Below, one piece after another: positions 14,855 to 22,103 of a DNA stretch of 28,192 nt. A program made the translations under genes and the position numbers. Under the pieces are notes generated by a model, which worked only from the letters and a program-made list of their open reading frames with translations, searched no databases and had not been told where the DNA came from. Position 1 is the stretch's first letter. Every line of letters starts with the position of its first letter. The DNA comes from DATAPE01 sp034667545 (GTDB lineage: Bacteria > Actinomycetota > CADDZG01 > WHSQ01), in assembly GCA_034667545.1 (NCBI GenBank), contig JAXDJR010000060.1, forward strand, positions 1-28,192, written 5' to 3'.

Positions 14855-15459
14855 GACGCAACCACGATAGGCGCACTCGCGTTGACCGAAAGCACCATCG
14901 GCCCTTGATCGTTGATCGCGATAGCCGAAACCGACGCAGGACCGATCGCGATCCGCTGGAACAGGTCGATATGAACGCCGAGATAATGCGCCACCATCAG
15001 CTTGATCACGTCTGCGTGAGAGACGACACAGACCATCTGCTTGGGATGACGAGCTTGGATGCGCTCGAGCTCTGCGATCGCGCGTGCCTGCACCTCGCGC
15101 AGAGATTCTCCCTGGGGGAAGCGGGCCGCCGAGGGGAACCTCTGCACCTTCACCCAGAGCTTGGTCTGGGCGAGCGACTTGAGCGACCGGTTCGTCCACG
15201 TCCCATACTGCACCTCACCGATGCCATCGAGAAGCTGGACGTCCAGCCGATGACGCGACGCAACCGCTTGCGCGGTCTCGCGCGTGCGATCGATAGGACT
15301 GGAATAGATGGCCTTGATCGGAGCCTTGGCGAGTTGCTCGGCAACCGCCTCGGCTTGAGCGCGGCCATCGTCGCTTAGATGCACGCCGGGGGCCCACCCG
15401 GTCAGCTTGTGACCCGTGTGCGATGTGACCGCATGACGCACCAGAAGAAACACCGTCAC
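14851..15459 (-). CDS. Histidine-phosphatase/phosphomutase (MSMEG_4193 family)
   Basis: A 202-residue protein of the phosphoglycerate-mutase-like superfamily. The phosphate-pocket motif LVRHAVTSHT (catalytic His in RHA) is at residues 6-15; a second part, SSPIDRTRETAQAV, supplies the second conserved Arg; and VVSHADVIKLMVAHYLG supplies the second His. The MSMEG_4193-type family is named phosphomutase without a proven substrate. GTG 15459 overlaps the acyl-CoA synthetase stop by four bases. The C-terminal section is hydrophobic (IAIGPASVSAIAI) but without a membrane helix. It precedes DUF3090 and SCO1664 in a translationally coupled row. Confidence 0.9.
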   Translation of the reverse strand: MTVFLLVRHAVTSHTGHKLTGWAPGVHLSDDGRAQAEAVAEQLAKAPIKAIYSSPIDRTRETAQAVASRHRLDVQLLDGIGEVQYGTWTNRSLKSLAQTKLWVKVQRFPSAARFPQGESLREVQARAIAELERIQARHPKQMVCVVSHADVIKLMVAHYLGVHIDLFQRIAIGPASVSAIAINDQGPMVLSVNASAPIVVAS

Positions 15460-17402
15460 CGAAGAGACTTCTCGACAGCTTCGAGCGCGCTGGGGTTCTC
15501 CAGCGACGACATATCCCCAGGGTCTTCGCCGAGCACCGTTGCTCTTATCGCACGCCGCAGGATCTTCGCGGAGCGGGTCTTGGGAAGCTCTTCAACGAAC
15601 CTGATCTCGGAAGGCGAGAACGCCTTGCCGAGCTCCTCGCCGATCAGCTTCTTGATCTCGGCCCTCAGTTCATCAGTGGGTGCGACGTTGGGTCTCAGGA
15701 TGCAGAAACACCACACCGTTTCGCCCTTGACCTCGTGCGGGATCCCTACCGCTGCGCACTCGACCACGGCAGGATGGTCGACCGCCGCCGACTCATACTC
15801 CGCCGGTCCGATGCGCTTGCCAGCAACGTTGATCGTGTCGTCCGATCTGCCGTGGAGGAACCAGAATCCGTCGGCGTCTATCGACGCCCAGTCACCATGC
15901 ACCCACACGTTCGGCCAGCGCGCCCAGTAGGCGTCGATGTAACGCTGCGGGTTCCGCCAAAAGCCACGGGTTTGTGCCGGCCAGGGTTTGGTGCAGACGA
16001 GCTCACCGACCTCGCCGCGCACGGGCTTGCCGTCCGAGTCGTAAACATCCATCGCCATCCCCAAGGAAGGCGTGCCGAGCGAGCATGACTTGGTAGGGAT
16101 GACGGGTGATTGGCCCAAGAAGCAGGCCCCCACCTCGGTTCCACCGGACAGGTTCATGATCGGGCAGCGCCCCTCTCCGACGACATCGGAGAACCATCGA
16201 TAAGGCTCGGGGTTCCACGGTTCGCCGGTCGAAGCGAGGATGCGAAGCGAGGACAGATCGTGCGCCCGCACGGCATCCTCGCCCGCGGGCATCAAAGCTC
16301 TGATCAATGTAGGAGACACACCGAGCACGGTGACTTCATGTCGTTCAACCATCGCCCAGAGGCGATCAGCCTGCGGGTAATTCGGTGCCCCCTCGTACAT
16401 GAACACGCATGCCCCGGCGGCATGGCCCCCAACGATCTCGAGCGGTCCCATGATCCAACCCATGTCAGTAACCCAGTAGAGAAGGTCGTTCTGAGTCACG
16501 TCCAGCTGGTATGCGACTTCTTGCGCGATCTTGACGAGGAAGCCGCCGTGAACGTGGACGCTGCCCTTGGGTGTGCCCGTCGTTCCCGACGTGTAAGCGA
16601 TCATGAAGGGGGCCTCCGGGTCCAACTCGGCCGGCGCCCGGACCGAGGACTGCCCGCCGAAGGCGTCCCGCCACGTCACATCGCGCGGCCCCGTGGGACA
16701 TTCGAAAGCAGCGTCGTGCCCGAAACGGTTGAAGACGACTACATGCTCGACCGAAGGCGACTGTGCAACGGCTTCGTCTGCATTCGCCTTCATCGCCACC
16801 CTCTGGCCGCGCCGGTAGAAGCCGTCGGCAGTGATCAGCACCTTCGCCTGGGAGTCGTTCAACCGGGTAGCGATAGCCGGCGCGCCGAACCCGGAGAAGA
16901 TCGGGAGATAGATAGCGCCGAGCGTGGCGCACGCATACATCGCGATCACAGCCTCGGGCACCATGGGCATGTACACGCCGACGGCGTCTCCCTCGGACAC
17001 TCCAAGCGCTTCCAGACCCGTGGCGGCCCTGGCTACCTCGGCCGCGAGCTCGCCGTAATCGAGGTCCCGGATCGCCCCATCCTCGCCCTCCCACAGAAGG
17101 GCATGCATGCTTCTCTTGTCACCGGCGGCGTGGCGGAACACACAGTTGTGGGCGAGGTTGATCCGGCCCCCGACGAACCACTTCGGCCATTGCGGGCCCT
17201 CCGAGTCATCGAGGACCCGGTCGTAAGGGCGAAAGAAGTCGATGCCGAGGTCGGAGACCACCGCGTCCCAGAACCACTCGATGTCGTCCTGGGACCGGCG
17301 GACGAGATCGTGGAAATCATCTATGCCGTGGCGCCGCATGAAGCGCGTGACGTTGGCTCTCTCGATGTATTCGGCGGTTGGTCTCCAGACGATGTCACTC
17401 AC
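15456..17402 (-). CDS. AMP-forming acyl-CoA synthetase (Acs-like)
   Basis: A 648-residue ANL-superfamily ligase that activates a carboxylate as an acyl-adenylate and then a thioester. The phosphate-binding loop is YTSGTTGTPKGSVHVHGG near residue 270, the A5-like motif is SGGTEVGACFLG, the hinge region is WVHGDWASIDADGFWFL and GRSDDTINVAGKRIGP, and the catalytic/regulatory Lys is in PKTRSAKILRR near the end. N-terminal features (WFVGGRINLAHNCVFRH) match the acetyl-CoA synthetase branch. The WWQTE motif with the substrate-pocket Trp of true acetate enzymes is not seen, so the substrate may be another short acyl acid. GTG 17402 is the likely start; it follows ppx after 34 bases. Confidence 0.9.
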   Translation of the reverse strand: MSDIVWRPTAEYIERANVTRFMRRHGIDDFHDLVRRSQDDIEWFWDAVVSDLGIDFFRPYDRVLDDSEGPQWPKWFVGGRINLAHNCVFRHAAGDKRSMHALLWEGEDGAIRDLDYGELAAEVARAATGLEALGVSEGDAVGVYMPMVPEAVIAMYACATLGAIYLPIFSGFGAPAIATRLNDSQAKVLITADGFYRRGQRVAMKANADEAVAQSPSVEHVVVFNRFGHDAAFECPTGPRDVTWRDAFGGQSSVRAPAELDPEAPFMIAYTSGTTGTPKGSVHVHGGFLVKIAQEVAYQLDVTQNDLLYWVTDMGWIMGPLEIVGGHAAGACVFMYEGAPNYPQADRLWAMVERHEVTVLGVSPTLIRALMPAGEDAVRAHDLSSLRILASTGEPWNPEPYRWFSDVVGEGRCPIMNLSGGTEVGACFLGQSPVIPTKSCSLGTPSLGMAMDVYDSDGKPVRGEVGELVCTKPWPAQTRGFWRNPQRYIDAYWARWPNVWVHGDWASIDADGFWFLHGRSDDTINVAGKRIGPAEYESAAVDHPAVVECAAVGIPHEVKGETVWCFCILRPNVAPTDELRAEIKKLIGEELGKAFSPSEIRFVEELPKTRSAKILRRAIRATVLGEDPGDMSSLENPSALEAVEKSLR

Positions 17403-17436
17403 GAAATGAAGCTATCGCACGCGCAGCGCCGCCAAG

Positions 17437-18360
17437 CTAGGACTCCAGCAGCTGGATGACGAGCCCGTCGAGGATGTCTTTCTCCGATACGAGGACCTCC
17501 GGCGCATCGAAGGTCTCCATCACCGCCTGCAGTATCTCGGCCCCCGCGACGATCACGTCGACGCGGCCGCTCTCGAGACCCTTCACCCGCCTCCTTTTCT
17601 CCCACGGCAGTGTTCCCAAGCGGCGAGCGAGCCGGCGAACATCCCCGTGGCTCAGCGACATGTGATGCACGATGCTCGGATCCTCTGCAGGCAGACCGGC
17701 TTTCAGGGTGGCGAGCTGGGTCACCGTCCCCGCTACCCCCACAAGGCGCTCTACGTTCGGTATGCCGAGCTGTGTGCGGGCGCGGACCAGCTGATCGCCA
17801 ACGTCGGACCGGAGGGACTGCAGCTCATCGGGGGCCGGAGGGTCTGAGCTCAGGTGTTTCTCGAACATACGAACGCAGCCGACGTCGAGCGAGATCAAGC
17901 TCTCGGGTGCGTCCTGCCCATAGATCAGCTCGGTCGACCCACCACCGATGTCGACGACGAGAACGGGATCGCCGTCGACCAGGTCCGAGCGCACACCGAG
18001 GAACGTGGCCCGCGCCTCGTCTTCACCGGTCAGCAGCTCAGGAGGGTGGCCGGTCAGCTTGCGGACACCCTCGAAGAACTCATTGCGGTTGCGGGCGTCT
18101 CGCACCGCCGACGTCCCCGTTACGCGCAGCCGTTCGACACCAAGCTCGCCGCAGCTTGCCGCATAGTCGGCGATCACACCCAAGGTCCGTTGCAATGCGT
18201 CTGGCTGCAACGTTCGCGTCCGGTCCACTCCCTGACCAAGACGCGTGATAACCATCCGGCGTTCGATGGTGCGAAACAGATCAGGGTGTTCCTCTGCTAC
18301 CAGCAGCCTGGTCGAGTTCGTCCCGACATCGATGGCGGCGACCCGCGCCCCGGGACTCAC
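17437..18360 (-). CDS. ppx: Ppx/GppA-family phosphatase
   Basis: A 307-residue exopolyphosphatase/pppGpp phosphatase family member of the short actinobacterial type (ASKHA fold). Phosphate-1 motif AAIDVGTNSTRLLV is at the N-terminus, GEDEARATFLGV is in the middle, LVVDIGGGSTELI is the second ATPase-like motif, and VGVAGTVTQLATLKAG follows. The C-terminal HD domain found in large Ppx proteins is absent, which is normal here. The chosen GTG (18360) overlaps the DUF501 stop by four bases; an earlier in-frame ATG is inside DUF501. Expected role: polyphosphate or (p)ppGpp turnover in the cytoplasm. Confidence 0.9.
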   Translation of the reverse strand: MSPGARVAAIDVGTNSTRLLVAEEHPDLFRTIERRMVITRLGQGVDRTRTLQPDALQRTLGVIADYAASCGELGVERLRVTGTSAVRDARNRNEFFEGVRKLTGHPPELLTGEDEARATFLGVRSDLVDGDPVLVVDIGGGSTELIYGQDAPESLISLDVGCVRMFEKHLSSDPPAPDELQSLRSDVGDQLVRARTQLGIPNVERLVGVAGTVTQLATLKAGLPAEDPSIVHHMSLSHGDVRRLARRLGTLPWEKRRRVKGLESGRVDVIVAGAEILQAVMETFDAPEVLVSEKDILDGLVIQLLES

Positions 18361-18860
18361 GTCACCCGCGGAGCTGCAGCCCCCGCTACGCAAGGGGCCA
18401 CGCAGTCGGGCCACCCCGATCGAGCCAGCGTCACTGCCCCCACGGGATTGGGAGGGTCGGCGAGCTGATGCGCGAGGTGTGCGTGCAGGCACTTGACGCG
18501 CTCCGGGCCCCCTCCTGGAGGCGACGCGCCGTCCAGAGGCTCGTGTCCGTCGCGTCGCGCCGCGTACCGTTCCAGCGCCAGGCCGAGGCGACGCTGGAGG
18601 GCTTGAATCCTTCCGAGGTCGCCATTCAGTGCCGCCATGGCGCCGTCAGATTCCAGCCGGCTGGCACGCTTGACCAGCAACGGACAGGTCAACCAAAAGA
18701 GCGTCGGAAAGGGTGCTCCGTCCGGGAGGCGGGGATGGTTCTCGATCACCATGGGGATGCCGAGATGGCACCGGCGCGCCACTGCCCACCTTCCCCGTAG
18801 AGGTCGTCCCAGCTGAGCTTGCACTGTGTGCTCGTCGGCTTGCGAATGCTCGAGTTCCAT
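18357..18860 (-). CDS. DUF501-family protein
   Basis: A 167-residue cytoplasmic protein of an uncharacterised actinobacterial family always found between the FtsB/DivIC gene and ppx. Characteristic parts are VQAQLGRPLRGRWAVARRC, HPRLPDGAPFPTLFWLTCP and VKCLHAHLAHQLADPPNPVG (Cys-His-x-His near the end). The conserved Cys and His residues could bind a metal or act in catalysis, but no activity is known. The gene starts 14 bases after the preceding stop and overlaps ppx by four bases. Confidence 0.9.
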   Translation of the reverse strand: MELEHSQADEHTVQAQLGRPLRGRWAVARRCHLGIPMVIENHPRLPDGAPFPTLFWLTCPLLVKRASRLESDGAMAALNGDLGRIQALQRRLGLALERYAARRDGHEPLDGASPPGGGPERVKCLHAHLAHQLADPPNPVGAVTLARSGWPDCVAPCVAGAAAPRVT

Positions 18861-18874
18861 AGCGTCCAGCGTAG

Positions 18875-19294
18875 CTAGAAGCCGAGGAAGTTGAGGAACC
18901 CCCTGATCACGCCGTCATTCTTGGCAGCCCGCTTGTGGGTATCGTGTCTCGTACGGGGGCCGTGCTTGTGGTTCTTGCGGTGTTTGTGGGGCTTGGGCAT
19001 CACTACATACGCGGTCTCGCCGGGACGGACCAAGCCGATCTGGGCGCGAGCCTGCTCTTCGATGAAGTCTGGATTCCGCAACCGTGCGATCTGCACGTCC
19101 AGGCGGTGGTTGGCCTGCTCGGTCCTGTGAAGCTCGTGCGCAGTGGCGCTGATCCGGTGCTGCTGCGCGAGCAGCTGGCGCGTCGGTTGGATCGCCATCG
19201 CACTGACTAGCCCGAGGACGAGCACCAGCGCAACCAGCTGGGCGCCCATTCCCAAGCTGGGAAGCTGCCACCGGCGCCGAGAGGGTTTCGTCAT
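18875..19294 (-). CDS. ftsB: FtsB/DivIC-like septum formation protein
   Basis: A 139-residue single-pass membrane protein. A short basic N-terminus precedes a transmembrane helix at about 16-38 (MGAQLVALVLVLGLVSAMAI), followed by a coiled-coil region (LLAQQHRISATAHELHRTEQ to about residue 75) and the family motif RNPDFIEEQARAQIGLVRPG then ETAYVV. These features define FtsB/DivIC proteins, which link FtsL and FtsQ in the divisome. The tail is unusual for its run of basic His/Lys residues (PKPHKHRKNHKHGPRTRH). The ATG overlaps the enolase stop by four bases. In actinobacteria this gene is next to eno. Confidence 0.9.
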   Translation of the reverse strand: MTKPSRRRWQLPSLGMGAQLVALVLVLGLVSAMAIQPTRQLLAQQHRISATAHELHRTEQANHRLDVQIARLRNPDFIEEQARAQIGLVRPGETAYVVMPKPHKHRKNHKHGPRTRHDTHKRAAKNDGVIRGFLNFLGF

Positions 19295-20577
19295 GACGAG
19301 GCCACCCTCCTGAATGCTGCAGCTCCGGCGTAGCGGGCCGAGTCCCCAAGATGATCTTCGATGCGCAGCAGCTGGTTGTACTTAGCTGTTCGCTCGCCCC
19401 GTGCAGGCGCGCCACTCTTGATCTGGCCTGCGTTTGTGCCGACCGCGATGTCAGCGACGGTGGAATCTTCCGTTTCGCCCGAGCGGTGGGAGATGACCGT
19501 GGTGTAGGCGGCTCGTTGCGCGATGCGAATGCATTCCAAAGTCTCGGTCAGAGTCCCGATCTGATTCGGTTTGATGAGGATCGAATTCGCAACGCCCTCG
19601 TCTAACCCGCGTTGGAGAAGCTCTTGATTGGTGACGAACACATCGTCGCCCACGAGCTGGACGCGGCCGCCCATCCGCTCGGTCAGGAGCGCCCATCCGT
19701 CCCAGTCGTCTTCGGCCATGCCGTCCTCGATAGAAACGATCGGGTATCTCGCGAGCCACTCTTCCCAAAGATCAACGAGTTGCTCGCTTGAGAGCTGCCT
19801 GTCTTCGGATGCAAGTGAGTAGCCACTACCGTCACGGATCTCCGACGCGGCGGGATCGAGAGCGATCGCCACCTCGGTCCCCGGTTCGTACCCCGCCGCC
19901 TCGATCGCTTCGAGCAAGAGCTGAGGGGCTTCGGCGTTACTCGCGAGGTTAGGTGCGAAGCCGCCCTCGTCACCAACACCGGTCGACATGCCCCGGTCGT
20001 CCAGAATCTTCTTGAGTGCGTGATACGTGTTGGACCCCCACTCCAGCGCTTCGGCGAAGGTGCCAGCTCCGAGCGGAACGAGCATGAACTCCTGGAGGTC
20101 TACCGAGTTGTCAGCGTGGGCTCCCCCGTTCAGCACGTTGAGCATCGGAACCGGAAGCACATGGGCGTCGAGCCCGCCGATGTATCTGAACAAGGGCAGG
20201 TCGAGCTCCTGCGACGAAGCATGCGCAACCGCGAGAGAGACCCCTAGGATCGCATTGGCTCCCAGCTTGGATTTCCCGTCGCTGGAATCGAGATCGATGA
20301 GGGTGTAGTCGATGGCTCGCTGATCGGACGATTCGTTGCCCGACAGCGCTTCGGCGATCGGGCCGTTGACGTTGGCCACGGCGGTAGCGACCCCCCGGCC
20401 CCGATAGCGCTGCCCCCCGTCTCGAAGCTCGAGGGCTTCACCGGCCCCCGTGGAGGCACCAGACGGAACGGTTGCCCGGCCGAGTGCGCCCGACGTCAGT
20501 AGGACTTCAGCCTCGACCGTCGGGTTACCACGCGAGTCGAGAACCTCCCGCCCATGAACGAGCGCGATCTCACTCAA
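19291..20577 (-). CDS. eno: Enolase
   Basis: A 428-residue glycolytic enzyme (2-phosphoglycerate to phosphoenolpyruvate). Family motifs in order: HGREVLDSRGNPTVE, VPSGASTGAGEALELRDG, KLGANAILGVSLAVAHA, SIEDGMAEDDWDGWALL (metal-binding Glu/Asp), VGDDVFVTNQELL, SILIKPNQIGTLTETLE (catalytic Lys) and ISHRSGETEDSTVADIAVG. TTG at 20577 is the start: it lies at the family N-terminus (SEIALVHGREV) and has GGAGGAG seven bases upstream. The longer in-frame ATG would add 55 unrelated residues. It overlaps ftsB by four bases. Confidence 0.98.
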   Translation of the reverse strand: MSEIALVHGREVLDSRGNPTVEAEVLLTSGALGRATVPSGASTGAGEALELRDGGQRYRGRGVATAVANVNGPIAEALSGNESSDQRAIDYTLIDLDSSDGKSKLGANAILGVSLAVAHASSQELDLPLFRYIGGLDAHVLPVPMLNVLNGGAHADNSVDLQEFMLVPLGAGTFAEALEWGSNTYHALKKILDDRGMSTGVGDEGGFAPNLASNAEAPQLLLEAIEAAGYEPGTEVAIALDPAASEIRDGSGYSLASEDRQLSSEQLVDLWEEWLARYPIVSIEDGMAEDDWDGWALLTERMGGRVQLVGDDVFVTNQELLQRGLDEGVANSILIKPNQIGTLTETLECIRIAQRAAYTTVISHRSGETEDSTVADIAVGTNAGQIKSGAPARGERTAKYNQLLRIEDHLGDSARYAGAAAFRRVASS

Positions 20578-20606
20578 TATTTGACTCCTCCAACATAAGT
20601 AACAAG

Positions 20607-20615
20607 AGGCTACCA
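20607..20615 (-). promoter_or_regulatory. Possible extended -10 element of eno
   Basis: On the minus strand TGGTAGCCT matches the TGN-TANNNT extended -10 form common in actinobacteria. A start about 7 bases downstream would give a 22-base leader with the GGAGGAG site ahead of the TTG. No clear -35 box was found. The 119-base gap between mazG and eno otherwise holds nothing recognised. Confidence 0.35.
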
Positions 20616-20696
20616 GCGCGCCACTGTTTTTCGCGTTCCTTTGCCCGCGGCGTCTCGTGCGGTGGCCCGTGCTGCCTGTGAACGGTTCCTGCGGGC

Positions 20697-21407
20697 TCAG
20701 CTGCGGCGGAGCTTTTTCTCTTCCGCTTTGATCGCGTTCCAATTGCGCACCACGTCGTCGGCGCCCACTACGGTCACCTCCGCAAACACGTGTGGATGGC
20801 GCCTGACGAGCTTGGCAACTATCGCGGTGGCCACGCTGGAGACGTCGAAACGCCCCTCGTCGGCTGCCAGCTGGGCGTGGAACGCCACCTGCAAGAGAAC
20901 GTCACCGAGCTCATCCTCCAGTTCTTCACCGAGGTCCCCGGCTTCGATAGCTTCCAGCACCTCGTCGGCTTCTTCCAGGAGGTGGGGGACCAGGGAGGCA
21001 TGATCCTGCTCTCGATCCCAGGGGCAACCGTCGTCGCTTCGAAGCCGCGCCATGACCCCGACGAGCTCGCCCAGCGATGCTTGCGCTCGGCGTAGCACGT
21101 ATGCGCCGTGTGCAGCGGTCAAAGGATCCCCTAGGGAGCTCGGTCCGGAAGTCACGTCGGCTCCCAGCTTTGCGAGCTCGACGATACGCGGAGACCCTGG
21201 AGCGGCGACCAGTGCGATGCCGTCCGTCCCTGCGGACGGTTCGTCGTCGAAAGGACCTGCCACGGCACCCTCTCCCAGAAGGCGGGTCAGCAACGGATGT
21301 GATGGATCTTCGAACAGAATCTTGGAGCAAGCGCGCAGCCTGTCGAGTTCACCCAGCGTCAACCATTCGGTTTCCTCGGCTGCAAGCGGAACTATCAACA
21401 GCGGCAT
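20697..21407 (-). CDS. mazG: MazG nucleotide pyrophosphohydrolase
   Basis: A 236-residue protein. The all-alpha MazG domain is in the C-terminal half: GCPWDREQDHASLVPHLLEE, ADEVLEAIEAGD, EELEDELGDVLLQVAFHAQL (the EExxE and ELGD metal-binding acids) and VVRNWNAIKAEEK. It hydrolyses NTPs to NMP and pyrophosphate. The N-terminal ~110 residues look like a divergent remnant of the methylase-like domain that precedes MazG in some bacteria. The ATG is 3 bases after the lipoprotein stop. The second MazG repeat of E. coli is absent. Confidence 0.92.
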   Translation of the reverse strand: MPLLIVPLAAEETEWLTLGELDRLRACSKILFEDPSHPLLTRLLGEGAVAGPFDDEPSAGTDGIALVAAPGSPRIVELAKLGADVTSGPSSLGDPLTAAHGAYVLRRAQASLGELVGVMARLRSDDGCPWDREQDHASLVPHLLEEADEVLEAIEAGDLGEELEDELGDVLLQVAFHAQLAADEGRFDVSSVATAIVAKLVRRHPHVFAEVTVVGADDVVRNWNAIKAEEKKLRRS

Positions 21408-21410
21408 GGG

Positions 21411-22103
21411 TCAGCCCGAAGGAGAGGCGCCCGGGGACGCGGAGACCGACGGGGTTGCAGCCCCCGGAAAGGCGCCCGCGGTGTCGACGATCGTTTGCGT
21501 GCTCAAGTCGAGTCGGCCGTAACGCGGGTTAACGTTGACCCGCGCGGCCTTGTATACAGCGATCAGCCACTTCTGCCACACCCTGTCGCGCGCAGGTCGC
21601 GACGCCACGCCCGCCGTGACTTTGGCCCGCAGCTCTCGCTCGAGGACACCGTCGCGCACCAGCGGACGCAGCCGGGCGAAGGTCAATCCCTGCTGCTGGA
21701 TCGCCTTGCGAAACGCCGCCTTGTTCGGATAGTTCTTCCGGATCCCATTCAGAGCGCGGCTCATCTCGGTTGTGGTTACCTGCACACCGAGCTGACGGGC
21801 GCGAGCAGTGAGAATGTAACGGCGGATGAGGCGCGCCAGATAGCTCTGCTCGAGTCCCCTGGCCACAACCTTGCCACCGGATTGTTGCGCTGCTTGCCGG
21901 AACTGGGAGCTCGCTTCAAACTGGCGAAGCGCGGTGGTGATTGTGCTCGTCGTGATCTTGTGGCCATCGACCACTGCAGCAGGAGGCGCCAGCACGTTGC
22001 CGCATGCGCCAAGAACCAAGACCGCCGCAAGCACGACTGCCACCGTTCTAGCTGGCGCTAACCCACTCGCCGCTCCTAGGCCGCTGCGCCGCAATCCCCT
22101 CAC
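21411..22103 (-). CDS. SurA N-terminal-domain lipoprotein
   Basis: A 230-residue secreted lipoprotein. GTG 22103 overlaps the mfd stop by four bases (GTGA) and gives a basic N-terminus, a hydrophobic stretch (VAVVLAAVLVLGAC) and a lipobox LGAC with Cys34. The mature part begins PPAAVVDGHKITTSTITTAL, the typical SurA_N opening, and contains RYILTARARQLGVQVTTTEM. There is no rotamase (PPIase) domain, so this is a chaperone-like half of the family, probably acting outside the membrane. The C-terminus is a Ser/Pro/Gly/Ala-rich tail. An in-frame start further upstream would lie inside mfd. Confidence 0.8.
   Translation of the reverse strand: MRGLRRSGLGAASGLAPARTVAVVLAAVLVLGACGNVLAPPAAVVDGHKITTSTITTALRQFEASSQFRQAAQQSGGKVVARGLEQSYLARLIRRYILTARARQLGVQVTTTEMSRALNGIRKNYPNKAAFRKAIQQQGLTFARLRPLVRDGVLERELRAKVTAGVASRPARDRVWQKWLIAVYKAARVNVNPRYGRLDLSTQTIVDTAGAFPGAATPSVSASPGASPSG

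Noticed and set aside
16110..17459. Plus-strand ORF (449 residues) opposite the acyl-CoA synthetase
   Set aside because: A mirror-frame artefact of the intact ligase gene; no domain seen.
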